A DNA stretch of 64,000 nucleotides, from assembly GCF_002294995.1 (NCBI RefSeq), contig NZ_NSGF01000011.1:124001-188000 (forward strand). The letters are read 5' to 3'. Source of the DNA: Mesorhizobium sp. WSM3860 (GTDB lineage: Bacteria > Pseudomonadota > Alphaproteobacteria > Rhizobiales > Rhizobiaceae). Below are positions 19,980-28,922 of this stretch, in pieces. Under the pieces are notes generated by a model. That model was not told the DNA's origin, did not search any database, and was given only the letters and a program-made list of their open reading frames with translations. Positions within the stretch are counted from its first letter, which is position 1; each line of letters begins with the position of its first letter. Position numbers and translations under genes: made by a program.

Positions 19980-20164
19980 CGTCGATTGCTCCGGAGATCA
20001 GAAGGTTCATATCGCGAGCATATGAGAGCGCCCCTCTCGCGTCACTATGAGGATGCCTGCAGGCAATGAGGTTCAGCGCAAGCACGCCAAACCATCCGCC
20101 GGGACGTACCGGACCTCGCCGTTGACGCTTCATCTCAGATACGCTAATGAACAGGATTATACAG

Positions 20165-20175
20165 GTTCATTGAAC
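20165..20175. promoter_or_regulatory. Operator-like palindrome at the GntR gene start
   Basis: GTTCA-T-TGAAC is a perfect 11-bp palindrome ending 10 bp before the GntR ATG. ACAGG units recur on both sides of it (AACAGGATTATACAGG and AACAGGTA). Binding here would cover the start region, consistent with autorepression, and could also affect pcaI in the other direction. Confidence 0.45.
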
Positions 20176-20185
20176 AGGTATCGAT

Positions 20186-20911
20186 ATGGCCCGTCGCGCG
20201 ACGCAACTCACTCCCGGTACGGGCAAGCCCGAGCAGATCGCGACGGTTCTGGAGCAGGAGATCCGCTCCGGCGTGCTCGGCTTCGGGGACCGCCTGCAGA
20301 GCGAGAACGAGCTCGTCCAGCGCTTCTCGGTCAGCCGCAACACAGTCCGCAAGGGGCTGGAAGAGCTTTCAAGCCGCGGGCTGATCACCACCAAGGTCGG
20401 CATCGGTTCCTTCGTGACTTTCGACGGCATGCCGGTCGATGACGCGATCGGCTGGTCGCGCGCGCTCGCCAATGCCGGCGCCAATGCCGAAACCCGGACG
20501 CTCAGGCTCGAGATCATCGAGGACGCCGAGCTCGCGGCAAAACTCGCTGTCGAGAGCTCGTCTTTCATCGCCGTCGATCGCGTCCGTACCAATGCCGATG
20601 ACGGCCATGCGATCTCGATCGAACGCAGCCGCCTGCCGCTGTCGCCCGAGCTGGAAGACGTGCCGCTGCGCGGGCTTCGCGAAGGCTCGTTGCACCAGAC
20701 GCTGCGCGGGGCAGGGCTGGTGTCCGACCATGGCGAAGAGTGGGTGGACATCGAGATGCTCAGCGCCGCTGATGCGGCCATCCTCGATTGCGCGCCGGGC
20801 ACGCCGTTCCTCAGGACGCGACGGCTGACTCGCGCCGCCGACGGCCGCGCCATCGAATTCGTCACCAGCCTGCTCAACCCGGCGCATTTCGCGCTGCATC
20901 TGGAGTTCTGA
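20186..20911 (+). CDS. GntR-family regulator, HutC/UTRA subfamily
   Basis: A 241-residue regulator. The N-terminal winged helix (QIATVLEQEIRSGVLGFGDR to FSVSRNTVRKGLEELSSRG) is followed by a UTRA ligand domain from about residue 85 (ETRTLRLEIIEDAELAAKL) to the end. It lies 2 bp upstream of the ADP-ribosylglycohydrolase-like gene, so it is the probable regulator of the long forward gene set reaching to 30.4 kb. MocR, the regulator of rhizopine catabolism, is also a GntR-type protein, but with a different (aminotransferase-like) C-terminal domain. Confidence 0.88.
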   Translation: MARRATQLTPGTGKPEQIATVLEQEIRSGVLGFGDRLQSENELVQRFSVSRNTVRKGLEELSSRGLITTKVGIGSFVTFDGMPVDDAIGWSRALANAGANAETRTLRLEIIEDAELAAKLAVESSSFIAVDRVRTNADDGHAISIERSRLPLSPELEDVPLRGLREGSLHQTLRGAGLVSDHGEEWVDIEMLSAADAAILDCAPGTPFLRTRRLTRAADGRAIEFVTSLLNPAHFALHLEF

Positions 20912-20913
20912 GC

Positions 20914-21945
20914 ATGGCGGCCGACGCGATCGACCGGGCGATGGGCGCACTCATCGGCGGCGCGCTTGGCGATGCGCTGGGCATGCCGACACAGCTTCTG
21001 TCGCCCGCCCGCATCGCCGAGCTCTACGGCCATGTCGAGGGTTTCGTCGCGCCCGCCGGCGACCATCCGGTATCGAAAGGGCTGCCGGCCGGCACGATCA
21101 CCGACGATACCGAACAGGCGCTGCTGCTCGGCCGCATCCTGGTCAGCTCCGGCAATCGCTTCGATCATGCGCGGTGGGTCAACGCGCTGCTCGACTGGGA
21201 GCGCGACGTCAAGGCGCGTGGCAGTTACGACCTGCTCGGACCCTCGACCAAGCGGGCCATCGACGCCATCAATGACGGCGTGCCGGCGGAAGAAGCGGGA
21301 CGGAGCGGCGACACCAATGGCGCCGCGATGCGGATTGCGCCGGTCGGCATCATGATCCGCCCGGAACCGCTCGATGCGCTGGTTGAGAAAGTCGCGGAAA
21401 CCTGCCGGGCTACGCACAATACGTCGATTGCGATTGCCTCCGCTGCCGCAGTTGCTGCCGCGGTCAGTCTCGGCATTTCGGGTGGCGACTGGCGCGCCGC
21501 TTCCGGCCATGCCGTCGCGGCGGCAAAGCTTGGTGCCGCGCTCGGTCACTGGGTCACCGGCGGCGACATCGCCCAGCGCATCCTCTGGGCCCAGGAACTC
21601 GTCCACGGCAAAGGCGACAAAGAGGCGATCCGGTTGATCGTCGATCTGATCGGCACCGGCGTCGCCAGCCAGGAGTCAGTTCCTGCAGCATTCGCCGTGC
21701 TGGAGGTTGCCAACGGGGATGCGTGGCGAGCGGCAGTGATCAGCGCCAATCTCGGTGGCGACACCGACACCATAGGCGCCATCGCCGCCGGAATGGCGGG
21801 CGCCTGTTCGGGCCTGTCTGGCTTGCCGCAGGATCATGTCGCGGGACTGAAGGGCATCGATCTCGCGGAGGTCGAGACGCTGGCCAATGATCTTGTGGCG
21901 GCGCGGATGGCAAAGGCCGGTGGCGGCAAGGAGGACGCCGCATGA
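20914..21945 (+). CDS. ADP-ribosylglycohydrolase-family protein
   Basis: A 343-residue all-helical DraG/ARH-family hydrolase. The family cleaves N- or O-glycosidic bonds of ribosyl groups using a di-Mg centre. The expected metal motifs are present: TITDDTEQALLLGRI near residue 65 and NLGGDTDTIGAIAAGMAGA near the C-terminus. Because it is wedged between a regulator and a PfkB kinase in an import operon, a small ribosylated metabolite is a likelier substrate than an ADP-ribosylated protein. This is inference. The ATG at 20914 begins just after the GntR stop, and the kinase start overlaps the stop by ATGA. Confidence 0.8.
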   Translation: MAADAIDRAMGALIGGALGDALGMPTQLLSPARIAELYGHVEGFVAPAGDHPVSKGLPAGTITDDTEQALLLGRILVSSGNRFDHARWVNALLDWERDVKARGSYDLLGPSTKRAIDAINDGVPAEEAGRSGDTNGAAMRIAPVGIMIRPEPLDALVEKVAETCRATHNTSIAIASAAAVAAAVSLGISGGDWRAASGHAVAAAKLGAALGHWVTGGDIAQRILWAQELVHGKGDKEAIRLIVDLIGTGVASQESVPAAFAVLEVANGDAWRAAVISANLGGDTDTIGAIAAGMAGACSGLSGLPQDHVAGLKGIDLAEVETLANDLVAARMAKAGGGKEDAA

Positions 21946-22916
21946 GCGGGCGGCTCGTCCATGTCGGCAGCGCGGTGGTCGATTTCGTCTACCGCATCGA
22001 CGCCCTGCCTGCGCCGGGCACCGAAAAGACCGCGACGAGCTATTCGCGAGTCGCCGGCGGCGGCTTCAACATGATGGTCGCGGCGCGCCGCACCGGCATG
22101 AAGGTGGTGTTCGGCGGACAGCTCGGCACCGGGGCAGACGGCGACTTCCTGCGCGCGGCTTTGGCCGCTGAAGGCATCGAGACGCTGACGCCGCCGTCGC
22201 CCTTGAAGGACAGCGGCAATTGTGTGGCCATGATCAGCAGCGATGCGGAGCGCACCTTCGTCTCCTGGCCGGGCGCAGAGAGCGTGCTCACACCGGACAT
22301 GATGGCGCCCGTCCAAGTCGTGCCAGGGGATTGGGTTTTCACCTCCGGCTATACGTTGAGCTACCCTGGTAGCCGCGAAGCGCTCGCCGACTGGATCGAG
22401 GCGCTGCCGGCGGAAATTCCCGTCGTCTTCGATCCGACGCCAGTGATCGCGGAGATTCCGCGCCCGATCCTGGACAGGGCGCTTGCGCGCACCGCCTGGC
22501 TGAGCTGCAACGAAGATGAGGCCGCCGAAATAGCCGGCCGTGGCGATGCGCAGACCGTCGCGATCCGGCTTCTGGCCGAACACTGCCCAAAAGCCGCGGG
22601 CGTGGTGATCCGCGCCGGCGCGCATGGCTGCCTGGTGCGGCTGGCAGAAGGCGGCACGCGCGCGATCCCCGGCTTCGCGGTCAGCGCCGTCGACACCAAT
22701 GGAGCAGGCGACACGCATATCGGCGCATTCGTCAGCGCATTGTCGCGCGGCCTGCCGCCTTGCGAAGCGGCCCGCTATGCGAACGCGGCGGCGGCCGTTT
22801 CCGTCACGCGTCATGGCGGCTCGTCCGCGCCGACCGACAGCGAGATCCAGGAATTCCTCAGCCATCGCGATCAAGGAGCGATCGCGCATGACTGGGAGGA
22901 CGCGACTGCAACTTAA
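21942..22916 (+). CDS. PfkB-family carbohydrate kinase
   Basis: A 324-residue kinase. The N-terminal VAGGGFNMMVAARRTGM glycine motif and the C-terminal VDTNGAGDTHIGAFVSAL catalytic loop (Asp general base) mark the PfkB/ribokinase fold. It overlaps the ADP-ribosylglycohydrolase-like gene (ATGA), so the two are very probably translated together. The simplest reading is that the hydrolase releases a pentose that this kinase phosphorylates. A nucleoside kinase role is also possible. Confidence 0.85.
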   Translation: MSGRLVHVGSAVVDFVYRIDALPAPGTEKTATSYSRVAGGGFNMMVAARRTGMKVVFGGQLGTGADGDFLRAALAAEGIETLTPPSPLKDSGNCVAMISSDAERTFVSWPGAESVLTPDMMAPVQVVPGDWVFTSGYTLSYPGSREALADWIEALPAEIPVVFDPTPVIAEIPRPILDRALARTAWLSCNEDEAAEIAGRGDAQTVAIRLLAEHCPKAAGVVIRAGAHGCLVRLAEGGTRAIPGFAVSAVDTNGAGDTHIGAFVSALSRGLPPCEAARYANAAAAVSVTRHGGSSAPTDSEIQEFLSHRDQGAIAHDWEDATAT

Positions 22917-22955
22917 CAAGCCCATCAACCGGGCAAACAATGAGAGGAAAGAAAC

Positions 22956-24020
22956 ATGCGCATGCCCAGACTGACCGCTTTTCTGACGGCGACCGCCGTC
23001 TTGGTTTCCGCATTCACGCTGGCTGCCCAGGCCGCCGAAGAAGTGCATGTGCTCAACTGGAAGGGCTACGGCGCCGACGAGCCATGGGCGGTCGCCAACT
23101 TCGAGAAGGCGACCGGCTTCAAGGTCGTCAACGACTTCTTCAACTCCGAACAGGAGATGCTGACCAAGCTCAGGACCAACCCGGGCCTCTACGACGTCGT
23201 CATGATCAACGCCGCCTTCAACGACCAGGCGATGGCCGGCAAGCTGATCCAGCCGATCGATACGTCGAAGCTCTCCAACTATGCCGATATCGCCAAGGAC
23301 AAGGCCGGCTCGCCCATGCTGAACCACGACGGCAAGGTCTATGGCGTGCCGTGGGTGTGGGGCCTGACCGCGCTAGCCATCAACGAGAAGTCGTTCGACA
23401 AGCCGCCGACGAGCATCGCCGAAATGTGGGACCCGGCACATAAGGGCCGCGTCATCATCCGCGACGACGCCGTCGAGGCGGTGCAGTTCGGCGCGATCGC
23501 ATCGGGGCAGAACATCAACGATATCAAGGATATGGAAGCGGTCAAGGCGAAGCTCACCTCGCTGATGCCGCAGATCAAGACCTTCTGGAGCTCGGAGAAC
23601 GACTGGAACCAGATGGTCGCCTCCAACCAGATCGATATCGGCACCTATTGGAGCGGCTCCGCCGACCGCGCCAAGACGCATTTCAAGCTGCCGGTCTCGC
23701 TGGTCATCCCGCAGGAAGGCGCCGTCGCCTGGCTTGACGCCTTCTCCATCCCGGCTGGTTCCAAGAACGTCGCCGGCGCCGAAGCCTTCATCAACTACAT
23801 GATCGACCCGAAATTCTATGTCGAATGGGTCACCAAGGTCGGCGCGCCGGTTTCGGCCAACACCAAGGCGGTCGAGGCGCTGCCCGAGGACGCCTTCAAC
23901 CGCAAGGTCATGGGCAGCCCCGAGGTCGCCAAGCGCATCCAGTTCCAGGCGCCGGTCACGGACGAGCAGCGCGAGAAATACCTGGCGCTGTGGCAGGAGC
24001 TGAAGGTCAACGTGAAATAG
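22956..24020 (+). CDS. Periplasmic solute-binding protein, PotD/spermidine-putrescine type
   Basis: A 354-residue binding protein with a signal peptide (cleavage at AAQA-AEE) and the family opening VHVLNWKGYGADEPW. The WTKVGAPVSANTKA to the C-terminus region is typical of PotD-like proteins. Members of this family bind cationic or amino compounds more often than neutral sugars, which bears on the substrate of the operon. GAGGAAAG precedes the ATG. The two permease genes and the ATPase gene follow, so it delivers to them. Confidence 0.85.
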   Translation: MRMPRLTAFLTATAVLVSAFTLAAQAAEEVHVLNWKGYGADEPWAVANFEKATGFKVVNDFFNSEQEMLTKLRTNPGLYDVVMINAAFNDQAMAGKLIQPIDTSKLSNYADIAKDKAGSPMLNHDGKVYGVPWVWGLTALAINEKSFDKPPTSIAEMWDPAHKGRVIIRDDAVEAVQFGAIASGQNINDIKDMEAVKAKLTSLMPQIKTFWSSENDWNQMVASNQIDIGTYWSGSADRAKTHFKLPVSLVIPQEGAVAWLDAFSIPAGSKNVAGAEAFINYMIDPKFYVEWVTKVGAPVSANTKAVEALPEDAFNRKVMGSPEVAKRIQFQAPVTDEQREKYLALWQELKVNVK

Positions 24021-24047
24021 TTGGCGTCTTACCGGAGGAGAGGCATC

Positions 24048-24917
24048 ATGGCCGAGCAGCTCGCGACCGGTTCGCGCCGCGCACTGCGACCAGCCCTGCC
24101 GCTTCTCCTCCCCGCCTATCTGTGGCTGACGGTGGCGATCTTCCTGCCGCTGTCGGCCATGGTGTTCTTCTCCTTCATGACCGACCTTCCGCTAGCCGGG
24201 AAGGAATGGGCCTTCACGCTCGGCAACTACGCGGCCTTCTTCTCGCAAAGCCTTTATTCAAAACTGCTGTTCGCCTCGCTGCGGCTCGGCCTCGAGGTCA
24301 CGCTTTGGTGTGTCGTCATCGGGTATCCGGCGGCTTACGTGCTGGCGAAGGTTCTTAAAGGCCGCAGCCGCGAGGCGATCTTCCTGCTGGTCATCCTGCC
24401 TTTCTGGTCGAACGGGCTGGTGCGCATCTTCTCCTGGGCCATGGTGCTGCGTGAGGGCGGCATTCTCGACACTACGCTCAATGCCGTGTTGCCGTCCAAG
24501 ATCAACATCGATCTCATGTATTCCTACCCGGCCGTCATCATCGGCCTGGTGCACTCCTACGTGCCCTATATGGTGCTGACCTGTTACCTGACGCTGCAGG
24601 CGATCGACGATTCGCTGATCGAGGCCGGACGTTCGCTCGGTGCCTCTCGCCTGCAGGTGCTCAAGCGGGTGATCATCCCGCTGTCGATGCCCGGCCTGAT
24701 CGCGGGCGCGGCGCTGATCTTCGTTCCGGTCGTCGGCTCCTTCATGGAGCCGCGCATCCTCGGCGGCCGCACCGGCACCTTCTACGGCACTGTCATCGAG
24801 GACCAGTTCGTCGCCGTCTTCAACTGGCCGCTGGGCGCGGCGCTCTCCTTCATCCTGCTTGCCGTCGTGCTGGTCATCCTGGGGCTCGCGGCACCGGTCT
24901 TGCGGAGGGCCGGCTGA
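24048..24917 (+). CDS. ABC transporter permease, PotB-like
   Basis: A 289-residue inner-membrane permease with about six membrane segments beginning at PLLLPAYLWLTVAIFLPL. The cytoplasmic EAA loop reads DDSLIEAGRSLGASRLQVLKR with the conserved EA...G pattern. GGAGGAGAGG precedes the ATG; an in-frame TTG at 24021 is less likely. It partners the next permease (TGATG overlap) to form a heterodimeric channel. Confidence 0.88.
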   Translation: MAEQLATGSRRALRPALPLLLPAYLWLTVAIFLPLSAMVFFSFMTDLPLAGKEWAFTLGNYAAFFSQSLYSKLLFASLRLGLEVTLWCVVIGYPAAYVLAKVLKGRSREAIFLLVILPFWSNGLVRIFSWAMVLREGGILDTTLNAVLPSKINIDLMYSYPAVIIGLVHSYVPYMVLTCYLTLQAIDDSLIEAGRSLGASRLQVLKRVIIPLSMPGLIAGAALIFVPVVGSFMEPRILGGRTGTFYGTVIEDQFVAVFNWPLGAALSFILLAVVLVILGLAAPVLRRAG

Positions 24918-25705
24918 TGGCGACGACGCGCATTCTGGAGTGGGTCGGGCGCTTCTATATCTTCCTGTTGCTCGGCTTCCTCTATCTGCCGATCATCATC
25001 ATGGGGCTGATGTCGTTCAACGCCTCGCCTTTTTACCAGCTGCCGTTCGAGTGGACGACGGACTGGTATGCTTCGCTCTGGCAAAACGACCAGCTGATTG
25101 CGGCGACCTGGAACAGCATCGAGATCGCGATCATCACGACGATCCTTTCAACGGTGCTTGGTTCGATGGCGTCGCTGGCGCTCTATCGCTACGACTTCCG
25201 CGGCAAGAAACTCCTGCAGGCGCTGCTCTTTCCGCCGATCGCCATTCCCTGGCTGATCACCGGCACCGCGATGCTGATCTTCTTCTTCGGCATCGGCATC
25301 GGCCGCGGGCTCATTGCGATCCTGCTCGGCCATGTCGCGTTGGCGCTGCCCTACGTCATCGTCGTCGTGTCCGCCCGCCTGCAGACCTTCGCGCCGGAGC
25401 TGGAAGAAGCGGCGCGTTCGCTCGGCGCCAATCAGTGGCAGGTAACCGTGCGCGTAACTTTGCCCTGGATTATGCCTGGGGTGATCGCCGGCGGACTGTT
25501 CGCCTTCGCCGTCTCCTTCGACCAGTTCGTGGTCTCGTATTTCTTGTCGACCCCCGGCCAGACGACGTTGCCGGTCGAGATCTATGCCGCGATCCGCAAA
25601 GGCTTCACGCCCGAGATCAACGCGGTGTCGACAATCATCATCGTGGTGTCGATGGCATTGATGCTGCTCACGGCACGCTTCTTCAAGTTCGGCGGAGAGA
25701 AATAA
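24917..25705 (+). CDS. ABC transporter permease, PotC-like
   Basis: A 262-residue permease with six predicted membrane segments. The EAA loop is ELEEAARSLGANQWQVTVRV. It overlaps the upstream permease stop by one base and the ATPase start by one base (TAATG). This is the PotC-type partner in a PotABCD-like importer. Confidence 0.88.
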   Translation: MATTRILEWVGRFYIFLLLGFLYLPIIIMGLMSFNASPFYQLPFEWTTDWYASLWQNDQLIAATWNSIEIAIITTILSTVLGSMASLALYRYDFRGKKLLQALLFPPIAIPWLITGTAMLIFFFGIGIGRGLIAILLGHVALALPYVIVVVSARLQTFAPELEEAARSLGANQWQVTVRVTLPWIMPGVIAGGLFAFAVSFDQFVVSYFLSTPGQTTLPVEIYAAIRKGFTPEINAVSTIIIVVSMALMLLTARFFKFGGEK

Positions 25706-26769
25706 TGGCCGGTGTTCAGGTAGCGAACGTCTCCCGCAGCTTTGGTGCGCACAAGGCGCTGGACGATGTCTCGATCGATTTTCCGGACGGCGGCTTCTAC
25801 GCGCTGCTCGGGCCTTCGGGCAGCGGCAAGACCACGCTGCTCAGGCAGATCGCCGGCTTCGACTTTCCCGATACCGGCCGCATCGCCATCGGCGGCGAAA
25901 GCGTCGAGCGCGTGCCGGTCGAGAAGCGACGTATCGGCATGGTGTTCCAGAACTATGCGCTGTTTCCGAACATGAGTGTTGCCGACAATGTCGCGTTCGG
26001 CCTTTCGGTGCGCGGCGAGCCGAAGGGCACGATCGCAACGGAAGTGCAGCGGGCGCTCGATCTTGTGCAACTCGGCAAGCTCGGCGGCCGCCGGCCGCAC
26101 CAGCTTTCCGGCGGCCAGCGCCAGCGCGTGGCGCTTGCGCGCGCCATCGTCACCAAACCGCGCGTGCTCTTGCTCGACGAGCCGCTCGGCGCGCTCGACA
26201 AGGCGCTGCGCGTCGACATGCAGATCGAACTGAAGCGCATCCAGCGCGAGATCGGCATCACCACCATCTTCGTCACGCACGACCAGGAAGAGGCGCTGAC
26301 GATGAGCGACCGCATCGGCATCCTGCGCGACGGCCGACTGGTGCAGGAGGGGCCGCCGGAAGAGATCTACGACAAGCCGCAAAGCGAGTTCGCCGCGACC
26401 TTCCTGGGCGACGCCAACATCTTTCGCGGCGATGCGACCGGCAACGGCATCCGGCTACCGGATGGCACGACGATTGCCGCCGGTTCCGGGCCTTCGCTGG
26501 CGGCCGGCGCCAAGGCGAGTTGCGCCGTGCGCCCGGAGCGCATCCAGATCTCGACCGGCGCTGGAACGTCCGAAGCGGGATATGCCAACACGCTCAGGGG
26601 TCAGGTTTCAAAACGCATCTTCGCCGGCAACAACAGCACCTATTTCGTCGACCGCGATGGACAGACGCTGAAGGTCATTGTCCAGAACACCGGCGCCGAG
26701 CGGCTGGCCGAAGGCCAGGAAGTCATACTGCGATGGTCGCCGGAGAGCACGGTGCTGATCGCCGCGTAA
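25705..26769 (+). CDS. ABC transporter ATP-binding protein, PotA/UgpC-like
   Basis: A 354-residue ATPase with Walker A GPSGSGKTTLL, signature LSGGQRQRVALARA, Walker B VLLLDEPLGALD, switch FVTHDQEEA and a C-terminal TOBE domain from about residue 270 (VRPERIQIS). Length and TOBE domain mark the PotA/MalK class. It completes the four-gene importer. A 94-bp gap separates it from the oxidoreductase gene, wide enough for a weak internal promoter that I cannot identify. Confidence 0.9.
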   Translation: MAGVQVANVSRSFGAHKALDDVSIDFPDGGFYALLGPSGSGKTTLLRQIAGFDFPDTGRIAIGGESVERVPVEKRRIGMVFQNYALFPNMSVADNVAFGLSVRGEPKGTIATEVQRALDLVQLGKLGGRRPHQLSGGQRQRVALARAIVTKPRVLLLDEPLGALDKALRVDMQIELKRIQREIGITTIFVTHDQEEALTMSDRIGILRDGRLVQEGPPEEIYDKPQSEFAATFLGDANIFRGDATGNGIRLPDGTTIAAGSGPSLAAGAKASCAVRPERIQISTGAGTSEAGYANTLRGQVSKRIFAGNNSTYFVDRDGQTLKVIVQNTGAERLAEGQEVILRWSPESTVLIAA

Positions 26770-26863
26770 GCCGGGTTCCCGGTCCCTGATGGGAAATGAT
26801 GGCGCGGCCCTTGGCTGACCGCCTGATCCTGGCGTTATATCCAATCCTCGACGGGAGGAATGG

Positions 26864-27976
26864 ATGGCGAGCATGGATTTCGAGCCGGACGTGAAAGTCC
26901 GGGTCAAGGACTACCGGATCGGCTGCATCGGCGCCGGCATGATCATGGCCGAGTGCCATCTCGCCGCCTACGCGCAAGCCGGCTTTCCGGTGGTGGCGAT
27001 CGCCTCGCGAACCAGGGCGAGTGCCGAAAAGGTCGCCGGCCGCTGGGGCATTGCGACCGTCTGCGATACGCCGGAGCGGCTGATCGAAGATAGCCGCGTC
27101 GAGATCGTCGACCTTGCCTTCCCGCCGGACCAGCAGCCCGCGCTGATCCGCCGTGCACTGAAGCAGCCGCATATCAAGGCGATCCTGGCGCAGAAGCCGC
27201 TGGCGCTCTCGGTCGAGGAAGCGGTGAAGCTGCGCGACGAGGCGGCGGCCTCCGGCAAGATCCTGTCGGTGAACCAGAACATGCGTTACGACCAGTCGAT
27301 GCGCGTCTTGAAGCAGATCATCGACAGCGGCGCGCTGGGCGAGATCGTCTTCGCCGAGATCGACATGCATGCCATTCCGCACTGGCAGACCTTCCTCGCC
27401 GAATATGACCGGCTGACGCTCGCCAATATGAGTGTGCACCACCTCGACGTGCTGCGCTTCCTGTTCGGCGACCCTGACGAAATCACGACGCTGACGCGCA
27501 AGGATCCGCGCACCAAGTTCGAACATTCCGACGGCATCACCGTCTCGACGCTGCGCTTTCCCTCCGGCGTGCTTGCGGTGTCGCTGGAGGACGTCTGGTC
27601 CGGCCCGCGCCAGGAGGGCTATTCCGACGACGAGCACATCGACTGGCGCGTCGATGGCACCAAGGGCGTCGCCAAGGGCACGATCGGTTGGCCGAAGGGC
27701 GTCGCCTCGACGCTGACCTACGCCTCGACAGAGACGACCGGCGGCAGATGGGTCAGCCCGAGCTGGGAGACGATGTGGTTTCCGCATGCCTTCATCGGCG
27801 TCATGGAGCAGCTGCAATATGCGCTGAAGACCGGCACGCCGCCGGCGCTTTCGGTTGCCGACAACGTCAACACCATGGCGCTGGTGGAGGCCGGTTACCG
27901 GTCGATGGCGGAGGGCCGCACCGTTAGGCTGTCCGAAATTCCTGTCGACCAGGCGGCTAAGAAACAGGGCAATTGA
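26864..27976 (+). CDS. Gfo/Idh/MocA-family oxidoreductase
   Basis: A 370-residue NAD(P)-dependent dehydrogenase of sugars or inositols. The Rossmann motif is GCIGAGMIMAECH at about residues 24-36. The conserved EKP is AQKPLA here, keeping the catalytic Lys but replacing Glu with Gln. MSVHHLDVLRFLFGD carries the family His-Asp pair. GGGAGGA precedes the ATG. Together with the TIM barrel, MocD-like and MocE-like genes downstream it gives the gene set associated with rhizopine catabolism (MocA belongs to this family). Substrate is unknown. Confidence 0.83.
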   Translation: MASMDFEPDVKVRVKDYRIGCIGAGMIMAECHLAAYAQAGFPVVAIASRTRASAEKVAGRWGIATVCDTPERLIEDSRVEIVDLAFPPDQQPALIRRALKQPHIKAILAQKPLALSVEEAVKLRDEAAASGKILSVNQNMRYDQSMRVLKQIIDSGALGEIVFAEIDMHAIPHWQTFLAEYDRLTLANMSVHHLDVLRFLFGDPDEITTLTRKDPRTKFEHSDGITVSTLRFPSGVLAVSLEDVWSGPRQEGYSDDEHIDWRVDGTKGVAKGTIGWPKGVASTLTYASTETTGGRWVSPSWETMWFPHAFIGVMEQLQYALKTGTPPALSVADNVNTMALVEAGYRSMAEGRTVRLSEIPVDQAAKKQGN

Positions 27977-28002
27977 ATCGCTTATCGGGAGGACTTCACC
28001 TG

Positions 28003-28917
28003 ATGATGCAGGCAGGTATCTTCACAGGCTACTTCCCGTATGAGCTCGAGGAGGTCGCCAGGCGCATCCGGGCGCTCGATTTCAACACCGTGCAGCTCGA
28101 CCTGCATTTCAAGGATATCGACCTCTCGGCCGGACAGATCACCAGGGACAAGGCGAGGCGGGTGCGCAATACGTTCCGCGACCACAACCTGCCGGTCTGC
28201 TGCGTTTCCGGCTATACGAACATCATCCACCCGGACAGGGCCGAGCGCGAGCGGCGGCTTGCCTATCTGAAAGAGATCATCCGGAACGCGCGCGATTTCG
28301 GCTCGCCTTACGTGATCTCGGAAACCGGCACCTACAACACCGAATCCGACTGGGTGCATCATCCGAAGAACAAGACCGAGGAGGGTTTTGAGGAGTGCCG
28401 CAAGGTGATCTCGGATCTTGCCCAGACTGCCTATGACCACGGCGCGGTGTTCCTGCTCGAAACCTATGTCAACAACGTTGTCGGCTCGGTCGAGGAGACG
28501 GTCAGGATGTTCGCTCAGGTCGACCATCCCGGCCTCGGCCTGTTGATGGACCCGACAAACTATTTCGAGGCGCACAACATCGACCGCATGGATCAGGTGC
28601 TGAACCAGGTGTTCGACACGCTGACGGACAAGATCAAAATCGCGCATGCCAAGGACGTGAAGCGTTCGGGCGGCGACAAGACGGAGAAGCATGCCGATAT
28701 CGGCGACGCGGATGCGCATGAGGGGCTGACCTTCCGCGGCGTCGGCGAGATCGAACTGCCGGCGCCGGGTCTCGGCGCGCTGAATTACGATCTCTATCTC
28801 AAGCGTCTCAGCGAAAAGCACCCGAACATCCCGGTGATCATCGAGCATCTCGACGAGGAGGACGTGCCGCGCGCCAAGAAATTCCTCGACGGGAAATTCC
28901 GCGCCAACGGGCTTTAG
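28003..28917 (+). CDS. TIM-barrel sugar isomerase/epimerase
   Basis: A 304-residue AP-endonuclease-2-type TIM barrel like IolE, IolI and MocC. Probable metal ligands are Glu in FLLETYVNN, Asp in GLLMDPTNYFEAH, His in IAHAKDVKRSG and Glu in VIIEHLDEED. The ATG at 28003 has GGGAGGA upstream; the TTG at 27973 was rejected. Its stop TAG overlaps a GTG/ATG start of the desaturase-like gene, so translation is coupled. It probably isomerises or dehydrates the ketone made by the preceding oxidoreductase (inference). Confidence 0.75.
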   Translation: MMQAGIFTGYFPYELEEVARRIRALDFNTVQLDLHFKDIDLSAGQITRDKARRVRNTFRDHNLPVCCVSGYTNIIHPDRAERERRLAYLKEIIRNARDFGSPYVISETGTYNTESDWVHHPKNKTEEGFEECRKVISDLAQTAYDHGAVFLLETYVNNVVGSVEETVRMFAQVDHPGLGLLMDPTNYFEAHNIDRMDQVLNQVFDTLTDKIKIAHAKDVKRSGGDKTEKHADIGDADAHEGLTFRGVGEIELPAPGLGALNYDLYLKRLSEKHPNIPVIIEHLDEEDVPRAKKFLDGKFRANGL

Positions 28918-28922
28918 TGACG

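Noticed and set aside
20186..20911. GntR/UTRA protein as the regulator of the pca genes
   Set aside because: Known pca regulators are LysR (PcaQ) or IclR (PcaR/PobR) types. The GntR gene is 2 bp from the ADP-ribosylglycohydrolase-like gene and points that way.
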